NCBI GenBank assembly: GCA_030530205.1
Contig: JAUMVK010000015.1
Span: 1-64,000, forward strand
Reading direction: 5' to 3'
Source: RGIG3701 sp030530205
Lineage (GTDB): Bacteria; Planctomycetota; Planctomycetia; Pirellulales; Thermoguttaceae
Length of the DNA stretch: 64,000 nt
The notes beneath the pieces were generated by a model. It worked only from the letters and a program-made list of their open reading frames with translations. It was not told the DNA's origin and did not search any database. Below are positions 7,428 to 16,292 of this stretch, piece by piece. The first letter of the stretch is position 1. The number at the start of each line of letters is the position of its first letter. The position numbers and the translations under genes are program-made.

Positions 7428-9191
7428 ATGAACCGTTTCCTCACCACCGTTTTCATTTTTCTTTTGCTTCTTGCCTCTGCGCAGGCGCAGATCCCCGGCC
7501 TTCAGGAAAAGCTCGATGCGCTGGCCAATTCGGAGAATGCCGGGCCGACCGTCGTGCAGATCCCCGCGGGGACGTACCACTTTTACTTCGAGAAAGGGCT
7601 GGTCCAGACGCACTTCGTTTCGAATCACGACCAGGAAAACCCCAAATCCGTGGGTCTTTCGTTCCAGAATCTGAAAAACGTCACGTTCGACGGGAACGGC
7701 TCGACGTTCGTTTTCCACGGGAAGATGCTCCCGTTCGTTTTGAAGAACTGCGAGAACTGCACACTGAAGAACTTCCGGATCGATTTTGACCACCCGGCCA
7801 TCAGTCAGGTCAAAGTCCTCGAAAACACGCAGGAAGGCCTGACGGTCGAGCTGGCGCCGGACGTGAACTACGAGCTGGACGAAAACGGTACGCTCTGGTT
7901 TTACGGCGAGAAGCCCGAATATTGGCGCTACTGTGCCGGGACGGGAATCGCGTTTGACCCGCAAAAGCGGAATCTGGTCTTCAACACGTCAGACGTACAG
8001 GTCAATCTGAACCAGGTGAAGCAAATCCGCGAGCGCGTTTTTTTCTGCCCGAACTGGAAGAACGAAAAGCTCGTCCCCGGCACGGTCGTCACGCTGCGCC
8101 CGTACAGTCGCCCGGCCTGCGGGATCTTCGTGTACCACGCGCTGAACACGACGCTGGAAAATATTCAGATCCACTACGCGGAAGGGATGGGCGTGCTGGC
8201 GCAGATCAGCGAAAACATTCACCTGAACGGTCTTTCCGTCTGCCTGCGTGGGGAAAACGACGCGCGGTACTTCACGACCCAGGCCGACGCCACGCATTTT
8301 TCGGGCTGCAAAGGGCTGATCCTCTCGGAAAACGGCCTTTACGAGTCGATGATGGACGACGCGATCAACGTGCATGGCACGTACCTGAAGGTCCAAAAGC
8401 GCGTGGACGATTCCACGCTCGAGGCGGCGTACATGCACCCGCAGGCGTACGGCTTCTTCTGGGGTGCGGCGGGCGATGAGGTCCAGTTTATCCGCTCCAA
8501 CACGATGGAAATTCTTGGCGAGCCAAACCGCGTGGCGGAGATCCAGGCCGTGGACGCGCCGGTCGATGAGGGGGCGAAACTCTTCCGCATCCGTTTCGAG
8601 AAGCCGGTCCCGGCCGAGATCTCCGAGTCGGGAACGTTCGGGATCGAAAATCTGACGTGGACCCCGGAGGTCATTTTCCGTAAAAACGTGATCCGGAACA
8701 ATCGGGCGCGCGGCGCTCTTTTCTCCACGCCCCGCCGGACGCTCATCGAGCAGAACCTTTTCGACCACACATCCGGGACGGCGATCCTGCTCTGCGGCGA
8801 CTGTAACGGCTGGTTTGAGACCGGCGCCTGCCGCGAGGTGGTGATCCGCGCGAACATTTTCCAGAACGCTCTGACCAATCAGTTCCAGTTCACGAACGGG
8901 ATCATCTCGATTTACCCGGAGATCCCGAATCTGAAGGACCAGCGGAAATATTTCCACGGTGGAAAACCGGACGCGATCCTGATCGAGGAAAACGTTTTCA
9001 AGACGTTCGACCACCCGCTCGTTTACGCGAAGTCGATCGACGGGCTGACGTTCCGGAATAATACGGTCGAAAAGACGCAGGATTTCCCAGCCTTCCACTG
9101 GAACACGCATTCCTTCCTGCTGGAGCGCGCGGTGAACGTCAAAATCGAGAAAAATCAGTCAGAAGTTCCGCTGAGCGTGGAGATCAGGTAG
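7428..9191 (+). CDS. Secreted GH110-like alpha-1,3-galactosidase
   Basis: A 587-residue protein with a signal peptide (MNRFLTTVFIFLLLLASAQAQ). The mature part is a right-handed parallel beta-helix. Its segment order resembles glycoside hydrolase family 110, exo-enzymes that remove terminal alpha-1,3-galactose (for example blood group B type ends): VVQIPAGTYHFY, VSNHDQENPKSVG, FDGNGSTFVFHGKMLPFVL, YRYCAGTG-like YWRYCAGTG, MDDAINVHGTYLKV (D310-D311) and RGALFSTPRRTLIEQN. Paired Asp residues near DDAINVHG agree with the inverting mechanism. Other beta-helix families are possible, but the NHDQ and DDAINVHG segments favour GH110. It appears to be a single-gene unit. Confidence 0.82.
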   Translation: MNRFLTTVFIFLLLLASAQAQIPGLQEKLDALANSENAGPTVVQIPAGTYHFYFEKGLVQTHFVSNHDQENPKSVGLSFQNLKNVTFDGNGSTFVFHGKMLPFVLKNCENCTLKNFRIDFDHPAISQVKVLENTQEGLTVELAPDVNYELDENGTLWFYGEKPEYWRYCAGTGIAFDPQKRNLVFNTSDVQVNLNQVKQIRERVFFCPNWKNEKLVPGTVVTLRPYSRPACGIFVYHALNTTLENIQIHYAEGMGVLAQISENIHLNGLSVCLRGENDARYFTTQADATHFSGCKGLILSENGLYESMMDDAINVHGTYLKVQKRVDDSTLEAAYMHPQAYGFFWGAAGDEVQFIRSNTMEILGEPNRVAEIQAVDAPVDEGAKLFRIRFEKPVPAEISESGTFGIENLTWTPEVIFRKNVIRNNRARGALFSTPRRTLIEQNLFDHTSGTAILLCGDCNGWFETGACREVVIRANIFQNALTNQFQFTNGIISIYPEIPNLKDQRKYFHGGKPDAILIEENVFKTFDHPLVYAKSIDGLTFRNNTVEKTQDFPAFHWNTHSFLLERAVNVKIEKNQSEVPLSVEIR

Positions 9192-9206
9192 CGGATTTTA
9201 CGGCCG

Positions 9207-9809
9207 TCACGGCATCCACTCGATGATCCCCGCCTCGCCGCGGGCCGCACGCCACGCCTGGAATTCGTCCCACGAACGGACACCGCCTTCCAGAACCGCC
9301 TGGTAGTACTCGATCCCCATGATGTGCTCGCCAGGCGGCGTTTCGTATTTCAGCCGTAAAATCGCCAGCCGGGTTTCCGGCGTGAGAACCTCACGGATCC
9401 GCTGCGCGACCCGCTCGAAGAAACCGTCGAACCGCGAACCGGGCAGGATCTGGATCAGGTCGATCTGCCACTCTTCCTCCGAGCCGTCGGGGAGTTTTTC
9501 CGCAAACCAGACGTGGAACTCGAAGCACTCCTCGGGCGTGTTCGCCAGATTCCGGAATTCCATCCGCGTGACGCCGGGCCGGGCGCAAATCCCGGTCATG
9601 GCCTGAAAACTCTGAGCGGCGTTCAGCTCCGGCAAATAGACGTGAAAATCCACGTCACGGTGCGTCATGATCAGCCCCATGGCGCACGACCCGACCGGGT
9701 TCACCGTCGCGCCGATCCTTTCCCACGCCTCGACGATTCCCGCGTCCTGAACGACTTTTCGGGCACGGCGAAGATTTTCATCGGAAAGTTTCAAAAGGTC
9801 GGGAGTCAT
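9207..9809 (-). CDS. Nucleotidyltransferase-fold protein
   Basis: A 200-residue soluble protein. VNPVGSCAMGLIMTHRDVDFHVYLPE matches the pattern Gly-Ser ... Asp-x-Asp of the nucleotidyltransferase superfamily (given here in family terms: GS, then DVDFHV). A third acidic strand could be QIDLIQ at about residue 125. The C-terminus is helical. Related genes include aminoglycoside- and MNT-type nucleotidyltransferases, but substrate and partner are unknown; no HEPN-type antitoxin or toxin partner gene lies beside it. It is transcribed on its own, convergent with the GH110-like gene 15 bp away. Confidence 0.65.
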   Translation of the reverse strand: MTPDLLKLSDENLRRARKVVQDAGIVEAWERIGATVNPVGSCAMGLIMTHRDVDFHVYLPELNAAQSFQAMTGICARPGVTRMEFRNLANTPEECFEFHVWFAEKLPDGSEEEWQIDLIQILPGSRFDGFFERVAQRIREVLTPETRLAILRLKYETPPGEHIMGIEYYQAVLEGGVRSWDEFQAWRAARGEAGIIEWMP

Positions 9810-9957
9810 GGCTCAATTCGCTTTTTCTTGCAATGAGTGGTTAAGTCCCGGAAAACAATCGTTTTCTTAACGGGACGACCTGATTATTCTACCCGAATTG
9901 GGTGAAAAGTCAAGGGACATTTCCCACGAAATTTTTTGAAAAAACCTTCCCGGAAAC

Positions 9958-9986
9958 TTGACTTTTGAAGCGCCGCGTGTTATAAT
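9958..9986 (+). promoter_or_regulatory. Sigma70-like promoter of the ceramidase-like gene
   Basis: TTGACT (9958-9963), a 17-bp spacer and a perfect TATAAT (9981-9986), 59 bases before the ATG at 10046; AAGGAG at 10034-10039 is the ribosome site. Confidence 0.75.
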
Positions 9987-10045
9987 GCAGTCTGTACAGT
10001 CAAGAGACTGCGCTTCCTTCCCCATTTTAACCCAAGGAGTTTTTT

Positions 10046-11473
10046 ATGCCTCGCCCCACCCATTTTCTGATTTTCACCCTGAGTCTTTTTTCTCTCGTGG
10101 TTTCCCTTTTTGCTGAGGAGCCTGCTCATCCGCAGTTCCTCAAGGTCGGTACGGCCGTGGTGGATTCCTCCCCGACCCAGTTCCCGTGCGTGATGAACGG
10201 GGGTTTCGCCGCGTGGTACAGCAGCACTGTGACCGACCCGCTTCACGTCCGCGCGATCGTGATCGATGACGGCGAGACCCAGATCGCCATGGCGACGGCC
10301 GACGCCTGCGTCATTCCCGGCGAGATCGTCGAGTGGGCCAAAGACCAAATCGTGAAGCAGGTCCCGCTGAGAAAAGACCGGATCATGATCTCCTCGACGC
10401 ACTGCCACTCGTGCCCGTCGCTGATGCAGCTCCATGGGACGCCGGTGGACGAGCACTACCCGGCCCTCTTCCGTGAAAAACTGGTCGAGGCGGTCGTGAA
10501 GGCGTTCCAAAACCGCCAGGACGCCCGCGTCGCGTGGGGGAAAGATTTCGACCCGGAAAACGTTTACTGCCGCCGCTTCATCATGAAGGAAGGGACCGCC
10601 GTGACGGTGGACCCCGATTTCACCGGCTCGAAAGGCGACATTGCGCAGATGAATCCCGGAAACAGTCAGGAAAATATTATTTGCCGGACGGGGATCCCCA
10701 ACCCGACCGTTTACGTGGTCGCGTTCCAGTCTCCGGACGGGAAACCGCTCGCCCTGATGGCGAACTACTCGACCCACTACGCCGGCGCGAAGGAAATTTC
10801 GGCGGACTATTTCGGCCTCTTCTGCTCGGAAATGGCCAAACGTCTGGGCGGGGATGAAAACTTTTTCGCCGTCATGACGAACGGAACGAGCGGCGACTGC
10901 AACTGCATCGATTTTTACAGTCGGACGCGCAAATTCACGATGGAAACCGTCGCCAACTCCGTGGCGGATGCAGCGGAACGGGCCTGCAAGCGAATGCAGT
11001 TCACCGACTGGGTCCCGGTCAAAATGACCGAAGAAAAACTGACCGTTGGAGTCCGCAAAGGAACTCCGGCCCAGGTCGAGAAAGCGAAGAAGTACCTTGC
11101 GGACCTCGAAGCCCAAGGGAAAACGCCGCGGACCATGACCGACGTTTACGCGCTGGGAACGGTCCTGATGGACTCCTGGCCGGACGAACGGGCGCTGACG
11201 CTTCAGGCGATCCGCATCGGCGACGTGGGGATCACGATCCTCCCGAACGAAACGTACAGCGCGACGGGCCACAAAATTCGCGCCGCTTCCAAGGCTCCGA
11301 TGACCTACACGATCGCGCTGGCGAACGACTACGCCGGCTACTTGCCCACCGAGGCCGACTTCGAGTTGGGCGGCTACACGACCTGGCGCACGATGAGCAG
11401 CTGCTGCGAGCCAAAGGCCGAGGAAAAGATCCGCACGAAGCTGATCGAGATGGTGAACAGTCTGTTCGAGTAG
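10046..11473 (+). CDS. Secreted neutral/alkaline ceramidase-like hydrolase
   Basis: A 475-residue protein with a signal peptide (IFTLSLFSLVVSLFA, cut near AEE). The N-terminal region looks like the non-lysosomal ceramidase domain: KVGTAVVDSSPTQFP, DPLHVRAIVIDDG, and the metal-binding ISSTHCHSCPSLM (usually STHTHSGP in this family). ANYSTHYAG supplies a later conserved His. In Planctomycetota such proteins are common and probably act on exported amphiphiles or glycans rather than on true ceramides, so substrate assignment is open. Cys replaces Thr in the STHTH motif. The next gene follows 83 bases downstream. Confidence 0.75.
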   Translation: MPRPTHFLIFTLSLFSLVVSLFAEEPAHPQFLKVGTAVVDSSPTQFPCVMNGGFAAWYSSTVTDPLHVRAIVIDDGETQIAMATADACVIPGEIVEWAKDQIVKQVPLRKDRIMISSTHCHSCPSLMQLHGTPVDEHYPALFREKLVEAVVKAFQNRQDARVAWGKDFDPENVYCRRFIMKEGTAVTVDPDFTGSKGDIAQMNPGNSQENIICRTGIPNPTVYVVAFQSPDGKPLALMANYSTHYAGAKEISADYFGLFCSEMAKRLGGDENFFAVMTNGTSGDCNCIDFYSRTRKFTMETVANSVADAAERACKRMQFTDWVPVKMTEEKLTVGVRKGTPAQVEKAKKYLADLEAQGKTPRTMTDVYALGTVLMDSWPDERALTLQAIRIGDVGITILPNETYSATGHKIRAASKAPMTYTIALANDYAGYLPTEADFELGGYTTWRTMSSCCEPKAEEKIRTKLIEMVNSLFE

Positions 11474-11556
11474 AATTTTGAAGTGTTTTTGAGGACGGTC
11501 AGAGAGTTCAGGAATTCAGGACTTTCAGACCGTCCGCCCTAAAAAGGACCCATTTT

Positions 11557-12840
11557 ATGCCCACCCCCACCAAACGCCTGGCATCGATCGACGCTCTGCG
11601 CGGCCTTTGCATGTTTCTGTTGGTCATTTTTGGCCCGTTTTTCTCGGTCGTCCGAAAAGAAAGCCCACTCTCCGACTTTTTCTCCAGCAAAGGGATCGGT
11701 TCCACGATTTCCGGCTGGTTTGGTCACGTGGCGTGGGAGGGTTTTGTACTCTGGGACCTCCTTATGCCGCTCTTCGTTTTTTGCGCAGGGCTGAGCATTC
11801 CGTTCCAGTTTGCGAAGTACCGCACCCAGGACGGCTCGCCGAACTACCTGAAAATCTACCTCCGCATCCTGCGCCGCGTCGTCGTTTTGTGGCTTTTCGG
11901 CATGATCATGCAGGGGAATTTCCTCGACTTCCACTGGTCGCACGGCCTGCGTCTTTTCTCGAACACGCTGCAAACCATCGCGGTCGGCTACCTGTTCGCG
12001 TCGATTTTCTACTTGCACTTCCGCGTACGTTTCCAGGTCGGGATCTGCGTCGTGCTGATGCTCACGTACTGGGCGCTCATGGCGTTCGTCTCGGTGACGG
12101 GCGCGGACGGGATCGTGTACGGCGCGGGAAGTTACGCCCCTGAATCCAACCTCTGCGAGTGGGTCGATCGCGTGGTCCTCGGCCCGTGGCGCGATGGTGT
12201 TTCGTTCAATGAAGACGGGACGTGGGCGTTTTCCGAATGGTACCGTTACACGTGGATCCTGAGCAGTCTGACGTTCATCTGCACGGCTCTGACCGGTGTT
12301 TTCGCAGGGGAACTGATTCGCCGGAATCCTCTTTCCCGACCAGAGACCCAGACGGAAAACGCCTCGGAAGTCCTGCCGCCGGCGGAGGTTCAAGCGCCCT
12401 CCCAAATGCTTTCCGGCACGCAGGTCTTCGTGCGTCTGCTGATCATTGGCCTCGTGATGCTTCTGGCGGGTTGGGGCTGGTCGAAAGTTCCAGAGGGGAC
12501 CTGCGCATATTGCCCGCTGGTGAAGCACATCTGGACACCGACGATGGTTTTGTGGGCGAGCGGCTGGAGCTTCGTCCTGCTGGCTGTTTTTTACGAGATC
12601 ATCGACGTACTGAACTTCCGTGCGTGGAGCATCGTCCTGACGGTCCCCGGCATGAACTCCATCACGGCGTACATGATGCCGAAATTCGTCGGATTTGCCG
12701 CCATTTCGCAGGCGTTTCTGTACGGGACGGAGCCGTTTTTCGGCGCGTGGTACCCAACGGTCCAAGCCCTCGGGGCCGCGCTCCTCTTCTGGTTCTTCCT
12801 CTGGCACTTGTACAGAACGAAGACGTTCTTGAGAGTTTAG
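11557..12840 (+). CDS. DUF5009/HGSNAT-type membrane acyltransferase
   Basis: A 427-residue polytopic membrane protein with about ten hydrophobic helices. The N-terminal motif RLASIDALRGLCMFLLVIFG is typical of the DUF5009 / heparan-alpha-glucosaminide N-acetyltransferase group of acyltransferases (related to the acyltransferase-3 fold), which move acetyl groups across the membrane onto sugar amino groups. A His candidate sits in the loop WSHGLRLFSNTLQTIAVGY. The protein is probably in the inner membrane and could modify polysaccharide or glycan fragments, in line with the secreted hydrolases nearby; that link is inference. It may be co-transcribed with the ceramidase-like gene. Confidence 0.8.
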   Translation: MPTPTKRLASIDALRGLCMFLLVIFGPFFSVVRKESPLSDFFSSKGIGSTISGWFGHVAWEGFVLWDLLMPLFVFCAGLSIPFQFAKYRTQDGSPNYLKIYLRILRRVVVLWLFGMIMQGNFLDFHWSHGLRLFSNTLQTIAVGYLFASIFYLHFRVRFQVGICVVLMLTYWALMAFVSVTGADGIVYGAGSYAPESNLCEWVDRVVLGPWRDGVSFNEDGTWAFSEWYRYTWILSSLTFICTALTGVFAGELIRRNPLSRPETQTENASEVLPPAEVQAPSQMLSGTQVFVRLLIIGLVMLLAGWGWSKVPEGTCAYCPLVKHIWTPTMVLWASGWSFVLLAVFYEIIDVLNFRAWSIVLTVPGMNSITAYMMPKFVGFAAISQAFLYGTEPFFGAWYPTVQALGAALLFWFFLWHLYRTKTFLRV

Positions 12841-12950
12841 AAAATAATTATTATTATGAATTATGAATTACATGAAAGGCTGAGACTCCGTGGTTTCATT
12901 TTAAGAATCTTTCTTTAATTCATAATTAAAAAAGTCATCCCCATAATTTT
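12841..12950. repeat. AT-rich inverted repeat between convergent genes
   Basis: The arms ATTATGAATTATGAATTAC (from 12854) and TTTAATTCATAATTAAA (from 12914) can pair. A closely similar element lies at 49599-49714. Its position between the ends of the DUF5009 gene and dnaX suits a bidirectional transcript end. Confidence 0.6.
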
Positions 12951-14771
12951 CTATTTCAGATTTTCGACCCGCTGGATCGTCGCGCCAAAAAGTTGTTCCG
13001 CAGCGGTAAGGAGCGGGCTTTCGTACTTTTGGCGCAGCCCCATACCTCCACTGGGAGACCCGGCTGATTCGCCGTCGGCTTCTTCCACAGTAAGTTTTAT
13101 CCGCAGGCCAACCTGCTGTTCCAGCCGCGTAACATCCTGCGGGTTCTTCTGAAACTGATGGAGTTCAAACGCACAGCGGGACGGATAGATGATCGTCACA
13201 AGCTGGCCGTCAGGACTTAATTGAACGTCTTTCAGATCGCGCAAAGTGGAAATCGTGCCTTCGTGTTCGTACGGGAAATTTTCGAGTACTGAAAGGAAAC
13301 GATTCCAAACCGCCTGAACGTCTGGCGGCCCGGCAGGATTCTGCGGCTTTACTTCACCCGCAGGTTCATCATTATTATTGGGCTGAATTCCTGTTCCTGA
13401 AATCGAAGAAACTGGCACAGAAACGTCCGGTGGATTCTGCGTTTCCTGCGAAATGGTCTGGTGGGGCTCAATCAAATCTTTTTTTTTAACCGGAGCCTCC
13501 GCCGCTTCTTCCACGAAAGAACGCATTAAACCCGGCGGAGGCACGATCTGCGGTTTTTGCTCCTCGGAAGCAGAAGGCGCGGGGGCCTGTGAAGAAATCA
13601 TTCCCGCAGGTTCCCGCGTCACAGAATCCATGCTCTGAACGTGGGTCACGACGTCGGCGAGATTGACAAGACTCTGGAGCGAGCAGATTCGGATGAACGC
13701 CATTTCAACAAGGAGGCGGCTTTGTGTGCTGACCTTCATTCGGGTCAGTGTATGGTCGGCGACCTGCATTGCGGCAAGTATTATGTCGAGCCCCATCTTC
13801 TCAGCCATTCCGTGCGCTTCTTCTTCCAGATCGGTCGGCAGGAAAAGGAAGCTCTCACTCCCGCAGCCGGCCAGAATCGCCATCAGGTCACGCAGACAGC
13901 CGAAAAGCTGCTCCAAAAGCTGACCCGGGTCGGTTCCCTGCTGGAACATTACGTCGAGCGTACGCAGGATCACCGCCGGTTCATTCCGGGAAATTGCACG
14001 CAAAATCTCCACAAGAACTTCATCCTTGGCCGTTCCCAGAAGTTGATGAACGTCCTGAAGCGTAATACTTCCCGAAGTAAATGCCAGAAGTTGTTCCAAA
14101 AGAGACTGACCGTCACGCATCGAGCCATTCGCCCGGCGCGCGAGAAGATTGATCGCCGCCGGCTCGGCAGTCAACCCCTCAGAATCCACGATGAGTTGAA
14201 GCCGACGAGCGATTTCCGGGATACTGATCCCAGCGAAATCAAAACGTTGACACCGGGAAAGGATCGTGATCGGGATTTTATTGACTTCCGTCGTGCAGAA
14301 AATGAACTTCACGTGCTCTGGAGGCTCCTCGAGCGTTTTCAGCAGCGCATTGAACGCCTCGCCCGTGAGCATGTGAACTTCGTCGATGATGTAGATTTTA
14401 AATCGGGAACGGGTCGGGCGAACATTCACGTTCTGAATGATCGTACGCACCTGATCGATCCCGCGGTTGCTGGCTCCGTCGATCTCAATGACGTCAAGGT
14501 CCTCGCCCGCCGCGATTGCTTCGCAAATGTCGCACTGGCCGCACGGGTCAGGGGTCGGCCCGTGAATACAGTTCAGCGACTTGGCGAAAATACGGGCCGT
14601 GGACGTTTTACCAACACCTCGCGCACCGGTGAAGAGATACGCATGACCGATTCGATTGTTCTGGATCGCATTGCTCAACGCCCGGGCAATGTGCTCCTGA
14701 CCGACCAACTCGCTGAATTTCTGCGGGCGGTAGCGGCGCGCAACGACCTGGTATTCATTTTCAACGGTCAT
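12951..14771 (-). CDS. dnaX: DNA polymerase III subunit gamma/tau
   Basis: A 606-residue clamp-loader ATPase of the replisome. The start at 14771 (MTVENEYQVVARRYRPQKF) is preferred over the in-frame ATG 21 bases upstream because AAGAGGA sits correctly. Seen in order: GARGVGKTST (Walker A, near residue 45), a four-Cys zinc module (C-x8-C-x2-C-x2-C), DEVHML (Walker B), CTTEVNKIPITILSRCQRF (sensor 1 and SRC), then the domain III collar. From about residue 385 a Pro-rich tau linker and C-terminal domain follow. At codons 429-431 there is an uninterrupted A9 run (13487-13479). Both other frames stop within a few codons, so a gamma product of about 433 residues would result from slippage. Confidence 0.96.
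   Translation of the reverse strand: MTVENEYQVVARRYRPQKFSELVGQEHIARALSNAIQNNRIGHAYLFTGARGVGKTSTARIFAKSLNCIHGPTPDPCGQCDICEAIAAGEDLDVIEIDGASNRGIDQVRTIIQNVNVRPTRSRFKIYIIDEVHMLTGEAFNALLKTLEEPPEHVKFIFCTTEVNKIPITILSRCQRFDFAGISIPEIARRLQLIVDSEGLTAEPAAINLLARRANGSMRDGQSLLEQLLAFTSGSITLQDVHQLLGTAKDEVLVEILRAISRNEPAVILRTLDVMFQQGTDPGQLLEQLFGCLRDLMAILAGCGSESFLFLPTDLEEEAHGMAEKMGLDIILAAMQVADHTLTRMKVSTQSRLLVEMAFIRICSLQSLVNLADVVTHVQSMDSVTREPAGMISSQAPAPSASEEQKPQIVPPPGLMRSFVEEAAEAPVKKKDLIEPHQTISQETQNPPDVSVPVSSISGTGIQPNNNDEPAGEVKPQNPAGPPDVQAVWNRFLSVLENFPYEHEGTISTLRDLKDVQLSPDGQLVTIIYPSRCAFELHQFQKNPQDVTRLEQQVGLRIKLTVEEADGESAGSPSGGMGLRQKYESPLLTAAEQLFGATIQRVENLK
13468..13487 (-). promoter_or_regulatory. Candidate slippage site in dnaX (A9 run)
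   Basis: In the mRNA GTT AAA AAA AAA GAT TTG ATT GAG. A -1 shift (or one extra A) reads AGA TTT GAT TGA and stops; a +1 shift (or one A lost) reads AAG ATT TGA and stops. The predicted short form ends at about residue 432-434, at the boundary between the clamp-loader core and the tau tail. Homopolymer slippage in dnaX is known from Thermus thermophilus, and ribosomal frameshifting in dnaX from Escherichia coli. Confidence 0.6.
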
Positions 14772-14813
14772 GATACGTTCCTCTTTTAACAAATAACGAA
14801 AAATGAAAAAAAG

Positions 14814-16211
14814 TTAAAACGCTCCGCGGATCGGCTGGGTCCACGCGATGGGCGTCATGGGGTGCTCGTCCTCGGTCTGGGTCGCCTTCTGGGTGAAGAT
14901 CTTCGCGCGGACGTAAAGATCCTCGGGCTTCATCGTGTACGAGGCTTTCAATCCGTGAGTCTCCTGGAAAACCTCGCCGATTTTCTCGGAATAGACCGGC
15001 AAACGGCGCTTCGGACGGAAGCCGGACTTGATGAGCCACGGCGGAATTTCTCCCTCGGCCTGATGCTCGAACCATTCCTGAACGTTCGGGTCGAAGCCGC
15101 GGCGCGTCCCGATGAACTGGATCGTGTACTCAAGACCCGGCTCCGGATCGACTTCCACGCTCAAAGTACGGGATTCGGCGTCGAAATGCACGTCCCGGAG
15201 CGTCAGGCCGGTCGAAGTGTAGGAGTTTCCGCAGTAAAACGCCTTCATCAGCGCCGGGACACTCAACTCCTCGGCCAGCACCATCGAGTAGCCGATGAAA
15301 CGCGGCCGGTCGTAGAACATCGTGTAGTCGTGCGTATCGTCAGACCCCACGCCGTAAAGGAACGGGAGCCCCCTGACGGCACGGAACGCGTTCACCACGT
15401 CCCAGAATTTATCGTGTGTCCAGGCTTTCGGCGGGACCGGAAAGAGCGGGCGGGCCTCCACGTTCGCCACCTCGAAGAAGCGGATCGACGGGATCCGCAC
15501 GAGGTCCATCGGGTCCACGTCGAAGTACTTCCAAAGCGGGTGGTTCACCGTGAAAAGCGCCTCGGGATTGAAACTTCCGACGAGCTGGTCACGGATCTCG
15601 ACCATCCAGTCCAGAAGCTCCGATGTGTTGGCGAGCGAAACGGTTTTGCAGCCGGAGCGCGTATTGATCAGGTTACAGTGCAGATCGTCGCCGTTTTTGG
15701 CCGGGACGCTCACTTCGTTCCCGCTCATGAGGAGAAATTTCCCCGGCTCGTTCAGCTCGGCCGACATTTCGTCGAACGTGCGCAGGCGGTACTGCGGCAC
15801 GCCGTCCGCGTTGAGGCGTTTTTCCGGCATCAAGTCCGGGAAATTTTTCTCCAGACGCTCGATCATTTCCGGCGCCAGGTTCCGCGTCCCGACCTGAACC
15901 CAGCGGTCCGGGTCCTCGTGTGTCGAATTGTGGTCGGTCAGCACGACGAAATTGTATCCGAGGCGTTTGTAGAGTGCGGCGGCTTCATCGGGAAACGCCC
16001 GGCCGTCACTCCGGAACGTGTGCATGTGCGTATTTCCGCGAAACCACTTTTTGCCATCCCGCGGGCCGGAATACGGCACGGAGTCCTGAAACGGAACGAG
16101 CGGCTGATCTTCCTGCGATTCCTTACCGCATAGTTCGGAAGCCAAAGCCGTTCCGGTCAAAAGGGCGGAGGTTTTCAGGAAATCACGCCGGGTAAAAATA
16201 AAATCTTGCAT
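14814..16211 (-). CDS. Tat-exported PHP-domain phosphoesterase-like protein
   Basis: A 465-residue protein that begins with a twin-arginine signal (FTRRDFLKTSALLTGTALAS), so it is probably folded with its metals before export. The PHP domain follows: GNTHMHTFRSDG carries the HxH motif and LTDHNS the second metal site, with further ligands in LMSGNEVSVP and GVGSDDTHD. PHP proteins hydrolyse phosphoesters using two or three metal ions; the substrate here is unknown. The C-terminal region (about residue 340 on) lacks a recognised domain. It lies between gltX and dnaX on the same strand, 42 bp before dnaX; a repeat block at about 16247-16290 separates it from gltX. Confidence 0.85.
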   Translation of the reverse strand: MQDFIFTRRDFLKTSALLTGTALASELCGKESQEDQPLVPFQDSVPYSGPRDGKKWFRGNTHMHTFRSDGRAFPDEAAALYKRLGYNFVVLTDHNSTHEDPDRWVQVGTRNLAPEMIERLEKNFPDLMPEKRLNADGVPQYRLRTFDEMSAELNEPGKFLLMSGNEVSVPAKNGDDLHCNLINTRSGCKTVSLANTSELLDWMVEIRDQLVGSFNPEALFTVNHPLWKYFDVDPMDLVRIPSIRFFEVANVEARPLFPVPPKAWTHDKFWDVVNAFRAVRGLPFLYGVGSDDTHDYTMFYDRPRFIGYSMVLAEELSVPALMKAFYCGNSYTSTGLTLRDVHFDAESRTLSVEVDPEPGLEYTIQFIGTRRGFDPNVQEWFEHQAEGEIPPWLIKSGFRPKRRLPVYSEKIGEVFQETHGLKASYTMKPEDLYVRAKIFTQKATQTEDEHPMTPIAWTQPIRGAF

Positions 16212-16292
16212 GGGAAAATCTTTCGGGGAATCGTCTCCTCCGGCGCGTAATTCCGGCCTCCGGCCTCCATTACCGCCTCTCGTTAACGGGTT

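Noticed and set aside
9980..11272. Long minus-strand ORF opposite the ceramidase-like gene
   Set aside because: It is Arg/His/Val-rich with no known motifs, typical of the antisense frame of a GC-rich gene; the plus strand has promoter, signal peptide and family motifs.
11539..12807. Long minus-strand ORF opposite the DUF5009 gene
   Set aside because: Composition (Glu/Arg/Pro/His-rich, no domain) is that of an antisense shadow of a membrane-protein gene.
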